Source of the DNA: Mesostigma viride
Lineage: Eukaryota; Streptophyta; Mesostigmatophyceae; Mesostigmatales; Mesostigmataceae
Length of the DNA stretch: 64,000 nucleotides
Direction: 5' to 3'
Assembly: GCA_009746045.1 (NCBI GenBank)
Contig: RPFO01000103.1
Coordinates: 2,211,857 to 2,275,856, forward strand
The position numbers were made by a program, and so were the translations under genes. Shown here in pieces: positions 17,938 to 29,935 of this stretch (positions are counted from its first letter, which is position 1; each line of letters opens with the position of its first letter). The notes below the pieces were generated by a model. The model made no database searches and was not told the origin of the DNA. It was given only the letters and a program-made list of their open reading frames with translations.

Positions 17938-20741
17938 CAGTGAACAGCCATACGGCGTATAATACGCCGTATGGCGCATATTATACGCCATACGCAAGAT
18001 TTCCGTATGTATGAAAATGGGGAAAAAAATACGCACTGCGTATTTTTTGCGTATTGCGTATTTTTTGCGTATTTTTTGCGTATTTTTTGCGTATGAACCT
18101 CGTTCGAAGTAGCTTCTGGCATCATTTTGGACGGCACGTGGAGCCGGAACTAGATGCAGGTGCCAAGCTGGCCGTGCATGTACGACCGTACGTGCATTGC
18201 TGCAGATTGCTGCGTGTCGGACGGGTCTAGGAGACGAAGGACGAGGAAATTAGGTGACGAAGTTATGTTGTCTGCCAACAAGGGCGCGCATCTGGCACCT
18301 AACATTTTATCGTAGCACAATTGACATCCAGGCACCATGGCTAGCGACGGTGATGGTGTGGGTCTATGGAACACGATGATAATGGGGCCGACGAGATGCA
18401 GGCCGTATTCGAGACTGTCTGGACACACATCGTGAAAGAACAGACTCTCAACAAGAAAGGGCAGCCGACAGGTCACTACTAGCTCAGTGACGTGCACACT
18501 TTTGGATGCAAAATTCTCGGGTTCTACCACCCGAGCAAGGCTAGCACCCGCCATATCATGGGCGCTACGTATGCGAAGGAGGCAAGAGTGAGCGAGTGCA
18601 AGAGGCCGCCGGAGGCATTACGTCGCAGGCTGCGGGGTATTTGGTGTGACTCGCGATGCACATAAATGCCTTATTTAGCCATGCAGGCTGCTGCTAGCCA
18701 GCCACCGTACCATATGTGTTAATGGTTTAGGGAAGCTGGGTCGGGTTGCTGGCATGCATGCTATCCTGCACGCTAGCCACATTGTTGGCAGCCCGTATGG
18801 ATTCTTGCTTCATGTAGATCAATATTGCATGGTGGCCTACCACGAGTAGGCAAGATGTCTGTTTCTGGCACAATGTCTTATTACTTTTGGCAAGTTGGCC
18901 GACTGACCATGTGCAGTATTTCAGTCTTAGTATAGCCATTCCATGCAGTGATGGCATGGTTTTTTAACTTCAACATACAGTAATGGTGGCAGCGATCTCT
19001 ATACCACTGCAAGTGTCAATGTGCATGCATATCTACTTGTGTTATTATCCTTTTCAGGTGTGCACTGATTGTGCATACAACTTTGTTATTTTGTGCTATT
19101 TACAGACATTGTTAATAACAACAGATGTACAATGCTTGTATTTGTAGGCATGCAGCGACGGCAACGGCAATATTATGTGATGATGTGTTAACCCATAGTC
19201 CGCTGACCCATTTTTGGCACTTTCATACCCCTGAAAATGAAAAAAATCATAACTCACAGGCCACAACTCCAAATACCCCCAACCAAGATGCTAGGAGTAT
19301 CTACACTTCAAGAACTTTCAGAATATGCAATAATACCATGGCTTTATCAAAGCATTTGGATGATAGCTCTAGTCAAAGTTGGCCAAAAGACGATCTTTTT
19401 TCCCCAAGGAAAAGTTTACCCCCCACTTTTTTCCCAGGGAGGGTAGGGAACCTCAATACCAACATTGGACAACTTAGTTGGATAGTCCAATGGCCGGGGG
19501 TTTCCTTGGGTCAGACCACCCGGATAACCCATTACCTCTATATAACGTGCTCATATATGTGTGTGGGTTACGCGCGTGTAAACAGCTATCTATGACATGC
19601 AACACAATAATGCATTATAAAAAGCTATAAAATGCTGCCAAAAGTGCTGGAATACAAACACGTTGCCTACCTGCACTAACGGAATGATACACTCCAAAGA
19701 TATGCCATAAACTGGGCACTTTCAGGGCTGAAACCACGCTCTACAACAGGCATGAAAGCTTGCTGAAATATGCAAAGATAAAATCGTCATATATAATGCA
19801 TGGGAGACGAATTCCGCTGCAAACAACACGCAAATACGTTGTCGTACCCAGCTCGTTCATGTCCTGCCCGGGGTCCGCTGGCCGGGACCACCATAACTCA
19901 CAGATACCGTGGCTCTACGGGCATAGGCCGCCATAGCCGCATCATGCATGCATCCTTTATGATTACCAGGTTGATGTTTCGTTCAAAGATGACATATAAA
20001 TGCGTCCGCATTCGCAGCAAATGCTGCAGGGGACATCCCGTAGCAAACCTGGATGCTCGGGCTGGCGCAGACTGCCCGGCCATAAGGAGAAAATCGACAT
20101 ATGATAGGCGATGACTTGTCTGGCACTGACGACCAAGAAGGCAGTATTTTCCTACCTGTATTTTCCCAATCCTAAAAATCTGGCCATGCCTGACCTACGA
20201 AAATCACGCATCATCATTCTGAGCAACATTCTAAACCGTTTCTAGCCGCGAGAAGCAAATTTCCCTGATAACGGCACGTTGGCAGCCATATCTCGTTACG
20301 CGCGCGCGCGAGTGAAAATTTCCCGCCAAAGTCACGTGATACTTTCTCAATGCACGTTGTAATTACCAAGCTATGGCGAATAACCCCCCCAAACCTATGC
20401 ACCACCTTCGTCCCTAAGTGTTCCCATGAGACCCACCGGACAACTTCCCTCCGTCACGGGTGGCGCGGCGCTCCGGGAATTACGTGGTTTATTACGTTAA
20501 GTCAAAGTGTATGTGATCACATACACTTTTCGGACTATGGGTTAAATAAAGGCAAGTGGTGTTGCAAGAACACAAAAAAAACATGCCTGATTGGTCAGAA
20601 TGTTGAAGAACCCCCTGAACCATGCAAAAAACAGCATTTTCAAGAGTCCCCGTATGATTTGCGTATTATACCCCGTATGGCGTATTATACACCATACCCA
20701 CGGGCCCCGTATGATTGCGTATTGCGTATGGCTGTACACTG
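17938..20741. mobile_element. hAT-like non-autonomous DNA transposon
   Basis: The termini are inverted: CAGTGAACAGCCATACGG on the left, and the right end read inward is CAGTGTACAGCCATACGC. It is flanked by a perfect 8-bp duplication GCCTGGCC (17,930-17,937 and 20,742-20,749). CAGTG ends plus an 8-bp duplication are hAT hallmarks. Both subterminal regions are packed with GCGTAT/ATACGC words, including tandem GCGTATTTTTT at about 18,030-18,093, likely transposase-binding repeats. There is no transposase ORF. Without the nested TTAA element the length is about 1.45 kb. Confidence 0.88.
19192..20541 (+). mobile_element. TTAA-flanked piggyBac-like MITE, copy 1
   Basis: It begins CCCATAGTCCG, ends CGGACTATGGG and is flanked by TTAA on both sides (19,188-19,191 and 20,542-20,545). 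TTAA duplication with CCC...GGG ends is the piggyBac pattern. It is 1,350 bp with no transposase. It sits inside the hAT-like element, so it is the younger insertion. A small ORF starting MKKIIT is shared by the copies but is explained by their sequence identity. Confidence 0.88.
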
Positions 20742-20790
20742 GCCTGGCCGGCGATGCTCCTCCCATCACGACCTGGTCGGACATGCTTAA

Positions 20791-22148
20791 CCCATAGTCC
20801 GTATAAACTACCCGACCTGTCCGGTAGTTTGACTAACGGTCGAATTTCGTGCCGCGCCGTGAGCGCCGCGCCACCCGTGACGGATGTCAGTGGTTCGGTG
20901 GGTCCGGGAACACTTAGGGACGAAGGTGATGCATAGGTTTGGGGCTAATATTCGCCATAGCCTGGTAATTACAACGTGCATTGAGAATGTATCACGTGAC
21001 TTTGGCGGGAAATTTTCGCTCGCGCGCGCGTAATGAGATATTGCTGCCAACGTGCCGCTGTCACGAAATTTTTGCGTCTCACGGCTTGAAACGGTTCAGA
21101 ATGTTGCTCAGAATGACGATGCATGATTTTCGTAGGTCTGGCACCGCCAGATTTATAGGGTTAGGAAAATACAGGTAGGAAAATATGACTTTCCTGGACC
21201 GTCGTCAGTTCCACAAGAGTCATAGCTTATCAAAGGTCGATTTTCTCCCTACAGTGGCCGGGCAATCTGCGCCAGCCCGGGCATCCAGTTTGGGTAAGGG
21301 ACGTCAGCTGCAGCGTTTGCTGAGATGCGGACTAGTTTACTGGCCATCTTTGCACGGAACATCGACCTGGTAGCCATGGCGGATCATGAAGTATGCGGCT
21401 ATGGTGGCCTTTGCCTGTAGAGCATCAGTATGTGTGAGATATGAGGGTCCCGGCCAGCGGAATCCGGGTAGGGCATGAACGAGCCAGGTACGACAACGTA
21501 TTTGCGTGTTGTTTGCAGCGGAATACGTATCCCATGCATTATGAATGACGATTTTATCCATGCATATTTCAGCAAGTTCCATGCCTGTTGTAAAGAGTGG
21601 TATTCTAAGCCCTGAAAGTGCCCAGTTTTGGGCATTTCTTTGGAGTATACCACTCCGTCAGTGCAGGTAGGCAACGTGTTTGTATTCCAGCACTTTTGGC
21701 AGCCTTTGATAGCTTGTTATAATGCATTATTGTGCTGCATGTCATAGAGAGCTGTTTACACGCGCGTAACCCACACACATGTATGAGCACGTTATATAGG
21801 GGTAATGCCGGGGTAATCCGGGTGGTCTGACCCAAGGAAACCCCCATTGGACTATCCAACTAAGTTGTCCAATGTTGGTATTGAGATTCCCTGCCCTCCC
21901 TGGGAAGTTAGGGGGGGGTAGACTTTTCCTTGGGGAAAAAAGATCGTCCGTTTTTGCCAGCTTTGACTGGAGCTATCATTCAAATGCTTTGATAAAGCCA
22001 AGGTATCAGTTGCATATTCTGAAAGCCCTTGAAGTGTAGATACTCCTAGCATCTTGGTTGGGGGTATTTGGAGCTGTGGCCTGTGAGTAATGATTTTTTT
22101 CATTTTTAGGGGTATGAAAGAGCCAAAAATGGGTCAGCGGACTATGGG
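20791..22148 (-). mobile_element. TTAA-flanked piggyBac-like MITE, copy 2
   Basis: Same family as 19,192-20,541 in opposite orientation. TTAA lies at 20,787-20,790 and 22,149-22,152, with CCCATAGTCCG inverted ends. It is 1,358 bp and interrupts the LINE ORF1-like gene at an ATGC-TTAA-GCAG site. The right-hand subterminal region differs from copy 1 and carries a palindrome built on ACTACCCGACC. Confidence 0.88.
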
Positions 22149-22681
22149 TTAAGCAGCACACCACCTCCACCACCTCCGCCGTTGCAGCACAGCCCCAGCA
22201 GCAGCAGCTCGACCTCCGCGAGGACGCCGAGCTCGCCAAGCGCAGCCTTAACGTCATACTCAAGAATTTCGACATGGAGGAAGGTGAGAATTCCGTGAAG
22301 CTTGCACGTGCGTTTGAGAGCAAAATCCTTGATCGCATGGGCCTTGGTGAGATTAAGCTGACCGCCCACCGCCTTCCCCCCGCGCGGGGTAAGGCAGGGG
22401 CGCCCCCGCTTCTTCTCATCTTTAAGAGCCCAGCGGACAAGATTTCGTTTCTCAGACGCCGCAAGCGGCTCGAGAACACTCCCTTCACCGTGGACGACGA
22501 CTTGACCCTGGCGCAGCAACAACGGCGACGGGAGCTATGGCCGACCTACCTCCAGCTCCGGCACACCAAGGCGGGCCAGCCGGTGTACTGGAAGGGGGCG
22601 GTCATCTACGTCACCCACAAGCCCTGGCACGCGACCCCCTCGACCACCGCGGCCCCAGCGACTCCAGCTGCCCCAGCTTAG

Positions 22682-25600
22682 GGGAATACAGCAGTAGTAG
22701 TGTAGCATAGTTAGACCGTGGCCATGTACATGTAAGCCTCCTACAGGCTCTATACCAGCTGATGCACGAGTATTATTTAGCCATGTACATGTGTGCCTTT
22801 TCCCCGATAGCACATCAATTTTCTTTGTCAAATGATTAATATTTTTCCTTGTAAATTTTTTTCTGTAATGAGCTATGATGCGCCACACTCCAGGTGATGC
22901 CCAGCTTTATTTAGTTATATGCTGTGCCCATGCAGAGAGCTGCTCTCTGCTGAGATGCCACGCTCTAGCTTGTGTATAGCTATGCTGATCTTTCCCCCCA
23001 TGACAGGCTCCCCCTTAGCTGGGCATAGCTTGATAGATCATGGGGCTGCAGGTGCCCAGGGGCACCTAGTAGAGCAAGTGTCGTTTACATTCCCACCCTT
23101 GCAGGAAGTAGCTTAGAATGTATTATAGGCCATATGCCCCTTCTCAAGGGCTATGTGCTACATATACTCCCAACGAAGTTATGTTCCTAAATTAATTATG
23201 TTCCTTAATTAATTAATTAATTAATTAATTAATTAATTAATTAATTAATTAAATAATTAATTAATTAATTGAAGATCCGTTGCTCAGGAAGGCAACCCAG
23301 GTAAGGATCTTTCGTATTTTGACTAGAGATGATGTTGATGATCATTTTCAGTCGTTACATTGGTATCGGAGGAATCTATACCTAGATGTTTCTCTTGAGA
23401 TCTACTTGTCTACAAAAGAATCTACAGAAGTAGTAGAATGTTGAAAAGATGTCTATCGTCCGGAGATAATGATGGCTCTGCGGAAAACTCCGAGTAAGAA
23501 AGAGAGAGACACATCCTCCTGTGAATATCTTGCTCTTTCCGACCTGGAGTCAGCCTTATCCGTTGTTTACTATTAGGTAGACAATCGCGAGCCATGTGGT
23601 GGTATGAGTGCATGGTTCAAAGACACAATCACCTTCACCCCGTACGGAACCAGGTGCGGGAGATCCTTCTTCATCTCACTCACCTCTCTCTAGGGAAGGT
23701 GCTGTGCGAGCTACTCACACAACGGTCCGAGCCCCGCCAAAAACGACCATCTTATTCCGTCACCAAATTGGCGCGAGATCACGAAAATCTGGTGGGCGGG
23801 AAGGTGACGACGAGGCAAAAAGTCACGCAGCACCCATGGCGGCCGTGAAAATCCTAGCGACCGTCCTGAGAACACATTACGGACAGCGAATTCATTTTGA
23901 GCCTTCATAACTCATCTACTTCACGTAGATATTTTTTTATCCTAAAGAAATCGGCCCATTTTTTCAGGAAAACAGAAAAAGGGCGGGCATTTTCGCGAGG
24001 TCGGGTCAGGTCCGCTGCATTTTGCAGTGGACCCCAAAAAAGTCACACCGGAAACTTATCGAAAACGGCGACATTGTAGCTCGAGCCTGTAAGCCGCTCG
24101 CACGATTCTATGACTAATTCAAACATTTTTGACCGAAAAACTTTTGTTAAAACGACTGCCATTGTAAATGCCTCGTTGCCGCAGCAGTTGAAACTGCCAG
24201 GAGGGTGCGTGCGGGGCTGATCATGGCAACGCACGTAAAAATATGCCACTCCCTCGTTTCTATCATTTTTGTCATCCCATTTGCGCAGGGCGCTTCAACA
24301 ACTTCTAGAGCGAAGCCCAGCCTGATTTTTTGCTGGCTCTGTAGTGTAGACCAGCGCTCATCACTGAATATCGCCTGCGATCGTTGCGAAATGAAGCATG
24401 AATACGCATTGCGCTGGTTGAGTCGACGCTGTACAGTGGAACCTGCTTTTTCGGCATCCGATCCAAGGTAGGGTGAAGCCAGCCCCGTTCCCCTTCCAGA
24501 TTTTCTGCCTGTCTCTTTCCCCGAGGCTCGTGAAAGCGCCTCGTTCATGTTACGCCGGACGCCTCGTCAAGCATCGCTGCTCGAGAGGGAGACGTAAGCC
24601 ATGGCCAGCCTCCCCAAAACAGCGTGATGTGCGCCTGTTCATTCTTCCAAGTGTAATTCATGGCGTAGGAAGCTGAGCCTGAAGGCAACAAACAGAAGGT
24701 ACATGTCCTGTATTCAACAGTCAGCACATATAGGTGTGTTGATGTGCAACCCTGGAGCTTATCCAGCTTTAACAGGCCATACAACACGCTGCTGGGGCTC
24801 CACTTTAGCGGACTGTTGGTAAGTATTTCAACCTCTTTCCTTGGCCAGATTATAATGCACCATGTTTATCAATGATGGGCGGCGTGTTCTGATCTGGGGC
24901 TGGGAGGCACGAAGAAACCAGGGGGGAGCCCAGGTATGTGAAGTGCGCAGATGCTGTTGCTGCCTTGGGAAACCCAGGATTCATTGCCCTTGTTACATTC
25001 AGATATGTTGAAGCAGGCTGAGAATTAAGTACTATACATGGAAGGGGGCTGATTTGTCTTTGATATGGTTGCTGCCTATGATGATGAATATTGTTGCGGG
25101 CACAACAGAGTGCACAATGGGCTTACAGCATTGCGTAAGAGGCATGAATCTCACCAGGACACCTTCTACGGGCTCACAACAACATCACAATAACGATTAC
25201 CAAAGTGCTTGCTGCCACACCACTGCCACATCACTCCCCACCACCCCAACACACCTACCACTGTTACGCCGTTGTTAGCAGTGCCACGATTGCATAGCAA
25301 TACCAACATTCCTGTCGTTAGCATGGAGGACCACCAGGTGCATCGTGTGCGCATACCCATGTGACAGATATTATAGACTCCCACCAGGAGCAACGTCCAC
25401 CACCATGAGTCTCGCCTGTTGGTGTAACTGCTGGCAGTGTCCCTACAACTCAGTATGGAATCTGCCATAAACGATAACGCCAGGCCCTGCACCATTGCTG
25501 CCACAATCTGCCATATTGACTTCGCCCATCGCAGCCTTGATCGTGATTGCAGCCACAAGTTCCTGCCGGCCCTCTTCATCTCTTCTATCGTAGCACCAGA

Positions 25601-27200
25601 AACTGGGGCCACATTTAGCAGCATCGGCAGCTGACATAGCTGGCACCTGGCACAACAGATAATGCCAGTAGTATCAAAGAAGGCACCCTACTGCTCACCA
25701 TTGCTATCAATCACTGGCATGATCAATCTGTCACTACCACTTGCCAGCACCACAGAATATCATGACCTGGTGTGTTGCCACGGAAATCTGAATGGAGAGC
25801 TTTCACCACAAGCCCACCCCAATGAGTTGGTTTGCACACTACACCACTGTTGGCTGTACCGTGCCACCTGCCACATAAATTTCCCTTCCATCATGCAGCA
25901 GTAGCAACATAACCTCAAGGCTAGACCATAACATCTATCTGCATAACGATAGCCTTCATGATCGCTGCCTCGTGCCACTGGCCATACTACTGCCATCTGC
26001 ATTACTTTCTACCACATGTGCCACTCTCTTCTGCATCACTAGATCCCACTACTGCTGCCTGACCTGCCTGCTGCCAGCACCTTCGCTGGCATCAGCTCAT
26101 GGCATGCCCATGGCCACATCCTCCATCTGCCGTGCATAGCCCATGCTTCACTAGGATTGGTAGTCCAGGGTGCACGATGAACAACACATAAAAAAATGCC
26201 CATGCACCTTCAGAAGATTGTTTGGCATGCGAGCTAGCTGGCTAGTTAATGTGCTAGAGATGTTAGATAGCAACTGCAAGCAAATGTAGTGTGCAGCCAT
26301 GTTTGCTTCGAACCACTATTTGACTTGCCAACTAGTTGCTCTCTCTCAACACGCCCCACCATTGGAATGTTGGTACAGTAGTTAATACTATTGATGTATC
26401 AAAGAGACAAATGTTCATGTATTTCCATGATGAAGTGCATGCCACATGTATGGGTGGAGATAACCAAGTTGGAGTTCAACCTTACCTCAGCTCGTACTGT
26501 TATGGGGTATGAACTTGTAAGGAAATATTATATGATGTTGGCTGCTGTCACGTGTCATTGTGACACGTCATCATCTGTGGTGTGACTGAGGTAATACTTG
26601 GCAATCATGTTCAGCATGCTCTATTTAAATTGCATTAAAAATTTCAGCTCTGTCTGAACTCATTTGCGCTGCCTGTGGTGCATTATATATCCAAATTTTG
26701 CGCGAGAGTGACGCGTGACAGCAGAATCATGTAACTAGTTGGTGTTCAATCAAGGTGCAACTTTGCAGCCAGCCTGCAGATGTTGCAAGTAAAGTGTTTG
26801 CTTACTTCCAGGTTAATCTGAGCTCATTTGCATTGTTGGGTGCATTTAATGATCCATAAAATGCTCCAAATGACCGTATTTGTGACGGTTGACAGCATAA
26901 TTTCTGGCCATCCCATCTCTATTATAGGGGTGCAACTTGGTAATTGAGCTGCATATGTTATATTTAATGTGTCTGCCCATTTCCAGGTCAAAACGACATT
27001 AATTGTGTTGTTTGTGGAATTTATTATGAATAAAACCGGCAATTTTGGCGTTTTTAATGCTTTTGGACGTTACCATTCTGTGAGCACCAAGAGGCGAACC
27101 AAGGTGTGACTTGGCACAGTAAATCTGGGTACCATGGGGAAGCCAGCCACCATGCAAGTTTGACCATCATCCGAATATTAGTGCAGCTAGGAGGAATAAG
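22682..27200. other. no supported gene
   Basis: Mixed, mostly AT-richer DNA. A (TTAA)n microsatellite occupies 23,205-23,270. The stretch 25,050-26,110 is rich in CCACCA/TGCCAC words without a clean period. ORFs are short and overlap on both strands with no recognisable domain. Confidence 0.5.
23205..23270. repeat. (TTAA)n microsatellite
   Basis: About 16 units of TTAA with one slip (AAATAATT). Since several elements in this window insert at TTAA, this tract is a potential landing site. Confidence 0.95.
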
Positions 27201-28032
27201 ATGGGTGTTTTTTGGCACTTTCAGACCGTTGTGCATGCTCCACCATGTCAACTTGATTTTGATCGTACTTCTATGTCTGAAGTGAGGCGGGCCTCGCTGT
27301 CCGTCGGGCCAAAGTTTTCTGTTTTTGCGTCTGGTATCCAACCAGGCGAGCCGTCGCTGACTGGAGTGGGTCGAGGAGGAGGAGGGTCACTGTCGCCCAA
27401 TGCTTTGGGCGAGCGGACTCCAGCACCTAGTGCCTCGCCACCTTTCCTTTTTCTTGTCAACACTACGCCAGGTCGAGACGGAGCCCGATTAGCAGCGAAT
27501 CGCCTCTCAGCAGCAAAAAATTCAATTACAATACGATGAACAACATGCAGCGATGTATAGAAATATGCAGCGATGTATAGAAATGGTGGAGGAGGTGGAA
27601 CAGGATGTGGGATGACCTCGCCAGAGGATTGCGGATGAGGAGGAGGCCATGCGTGAGATGGTTACTAGAGTGGGGCGAGAGACTCCTAAGTTGGGTGACA
27701 GAGGGGTTCTACCTTATTACTCCGCATCTGCTCCTGGGAATGAGACGCACGCTGGCGAGAAGCAGGATCCCTCGCAGGCGACATCGGTCACTTTCGCCGC
27801 ACTAGCCAGCGACATCCGCGTGACCATCACACTACCACCACATCAAGACCAGGCTCCACCTTCAGTTCCCAAGGTCGAATCCGTCGACAAGCTGTCACTT
27901 ACAAACCTTCCCCATCGCAGCTGTGATCATTTTTCTACCAAGTTTCAGGACGTCAGTTCGCTATCCACTTCGCCAACTATGGCAGGCGAGCGGAAGAACG
28001 ACTTACACTGGACATTGAGAAGAAAATGGTAT
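27201..28032 (+). other. ORF-bearing stretch of unknown nature
   Basis: Plus-strand open stretches at 27,201-27,539 and 27,649-28,020 have protein-like composition (for example SDIRVTITLPPHQDQAPPS). A perfect 20-bp tandem duplication (ATGCAGCGATGTATAGAAAT, 27,545-27,584) lies between them. I recognise no domain. It could be a degraded retroelement gag or chance ORFs. Confidence 0.25.
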
Positions 28033-28657
28033 CCATTTCTGGCCTTGCCTTGCTTTGCATGCATCACCACAAAACATCAAATTTATTACAATATGCGTGC
28101 TAGCTCTTTACGGTGGAATAACACAGACATGTCTACCAGATGGCAACAGGGCCATCTGTATGCTAGGGTGAGCACACTATGTGAATGTGCAGGGCCAGCC
28201 CGCAGCAGCTGTGCCCCTGCTCTACCCCTTTTGCCAGGGGGGGTGGGTGGGAGGCAAAAGAATAAACCTGCTTCCCTAGAATGGCAGCCCACCTCATATA
28301 GCAACCACCTGTCCAGCCAACCCCTACGTGGGTGGCTGGGGTACGGGTGCCAGCACAAAAAATATTTTTTCTAAAAAATTATTTTTTCTTTTTGTGCTAT
28401 ACGGCGTTGCATTCTCCGCTCAGCAGGTTAGTCATAGATAAAATGAGCATAGCTCACCAACTCCATTTCTGGCCTTGCCTTGCTTTGCATGCATCACCAC
28501 AAAACATCAAATTTATTACAACATGTGTGCTAGCTCCACACGGTGGAATAACACAGACATGTCTACCAGATGGCAACACGGCCATCTGTATGCTAGGGTG
28601 AGCACACTATGTGAATGTGCAGGGCCAGCCCGCAGCAGCTGTGCCCCTGCTCTACCC
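28033..28657 (+). repeat. 195-bp direct repeat pair
   Basis: 28,033-28,227 and 28,463-28,657 are near-identical copies 430 bp apart, starting CCATTTCTGGCCTTGCC and ending TGCTCTACCC, with only a few substitutions. The spacer includes an A/T-rich palindrome-like stretch near 28,365-28,390. They are probably parts of a dispersed repeat; I see no ends or target duplication. Confidence 0.85.
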
Positions 28658-29310
28658 ACATCTCCTTACATGGCTAACAGCCGAAAATACGTAGGACATG
28701 CAAAAAAGAACCTAGCTATGGGGGTACTTTGTCCCTGGAAATACGCAATACGGCATACGTGGTATTTTTGAAATTGTGGTTAAAAAGTACGGGGTATTAT
28801 TGAGGCAAAGGCTTAAAGTACGGGGTATTCTAAGGATGTGTGGCCCTGCATCCAACAAAGGTTACTATGTACTATGCTCTCTGCTATTCATTAATGAGCA
28901 TAATGGCAGTGACTTGCCACCTGCCACACTTAGATCGACATTGCAATACATCCTTCAAGTACATTTGTATATTGTGGACATGCAAACTATTGACCATCTA
29001 ACACCGGTCTCTTTTATTACAATGCATTATTGACAACATAATACATAATTGAATGGTATAATGCACCCAGAGCTCTGGCAGCCTCGATGCAGAGGATGTC
29101 ATAGCACAATAGATGGCAGCTTCGCTGCACAATTACAACAAGTGCATGCCACGAATCCCTAAAAAAAAAAATCATTGGCAATGAACCCAGAATTGACCTT
29201 CACTGCTGCGGCAGGTCCATACTTTGCCACTGCCGCGATCATGTTCTTGTACGAGGCGCTGGCGGCGACGTGAAACGGAATGCCATTCTCGTAAGGGTGG
29301 TTTTACCGGA

Positions 29311-29430
29311 TTAGGATACATTTGCACGGCTTCAAATGTATCCTAAATGCACCATTGGCAAACATGGTTTCTGGACATGGTCGATATCATTCATATGTTT
29401 GGCAAGCATGATATGATCATGCTTGCCAAA
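29311..29430. repeat. two perfect hairpin palindromes
   Basis: TTAGGATACATTTG (29,311-29,324) pairs perfectly with 29,333-29,346 across an 8-nt loop. TTTGGCAAGCATGAT (29,398-29,412) pairs with 29,416-29,430 across a 3-nt loop. Function unknown; they could be terminal pieces of small foldback elements. Confidence 0.8.
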
Positions 29431-29911
29431 GATGTTGTCTCTTTTCATATTTCACACATATATTATCGGCCTCGGCGTGCCATGCTTCCACGTTTGTTGT
29501 CTCTTTTCATATATTGTAAATATGATCAATAAAATTCCAAACATGACCATGTTGGAGACTTCAAGTGGAGCATCATGATTACTGTTTTCACTATTACGTA
29601 ACCCATGGTTCATGTTAACATGGCATAATGAGCAATCCTATTGACCCCATGACTAATGGTGAAGTTAATAAAGTTACATCGTGGCACGTCACTATAGCAT
29701 CAAGTTGCATCATTGTGCATAAAGTAGTTTAGCGCTGAGTTAATTGGCATGCCAACACCAGGTACACTAAATAAATTAAAACCAGAATTGATCAACAACC
29801 CAGTATCCAAATACAGTATCCATATATATGCAGGTCGTACTACAGGTACAGCCACGGCTGCCACGCGGCTTCTGCAGCGAGCTCTTTCTCCTAGTGTCCC
29901 AATGTCCAGGA

Positions 29912-29935
29912 AAAGGCCTCAATTGAGGCCTTTTT
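29912..29935. repeat. 24-bp perfect palindrome around GGCCTCAATTGAGGCC
   Basis: Self-complementary over 24 bp. The same 16-bp core GGCCTCAATTGAGGCC recurs at 31,650-31,665, with a one-base-shorter version at 31,631-31,645. Confidence 0.85.

Larger units (their letters stand above)
17118..22681 (+). pseudogene. LINE ORF1-like gene, split by two transposons
   Basis: Three coding blocks: 17,118-17,937, 20,750-20,786 and 22,153-22,681. The first opens with a Ser/Pro-rich region; the frame changes between about 17,460 and 17,620 next to a TAA. It then continues as a predicted coiled coil (LEALEQHVAPIAADVAAM to about 17,937). The last block has the pattern of LINE ORF1 RNA-binding domains: a FKSPADK segment, VDDDLTLAQQ, then RRRELWP and VYWKG, ending in an Ala/Pro tail and TAG. 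Removing the element at 17,938-20,741 with one copy of GCCTGGCC, and the element at 20,791-22,148 with one TTAA, joins all blocks after 17,620 in a single frame. The protein would bind RNA as a multimer. The frameshift upstream and both insertions make this copy dead. No endonuclease or RT follows in the next 4 kb, so it was 5'-only or has decayed. Confidence 0.65.
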
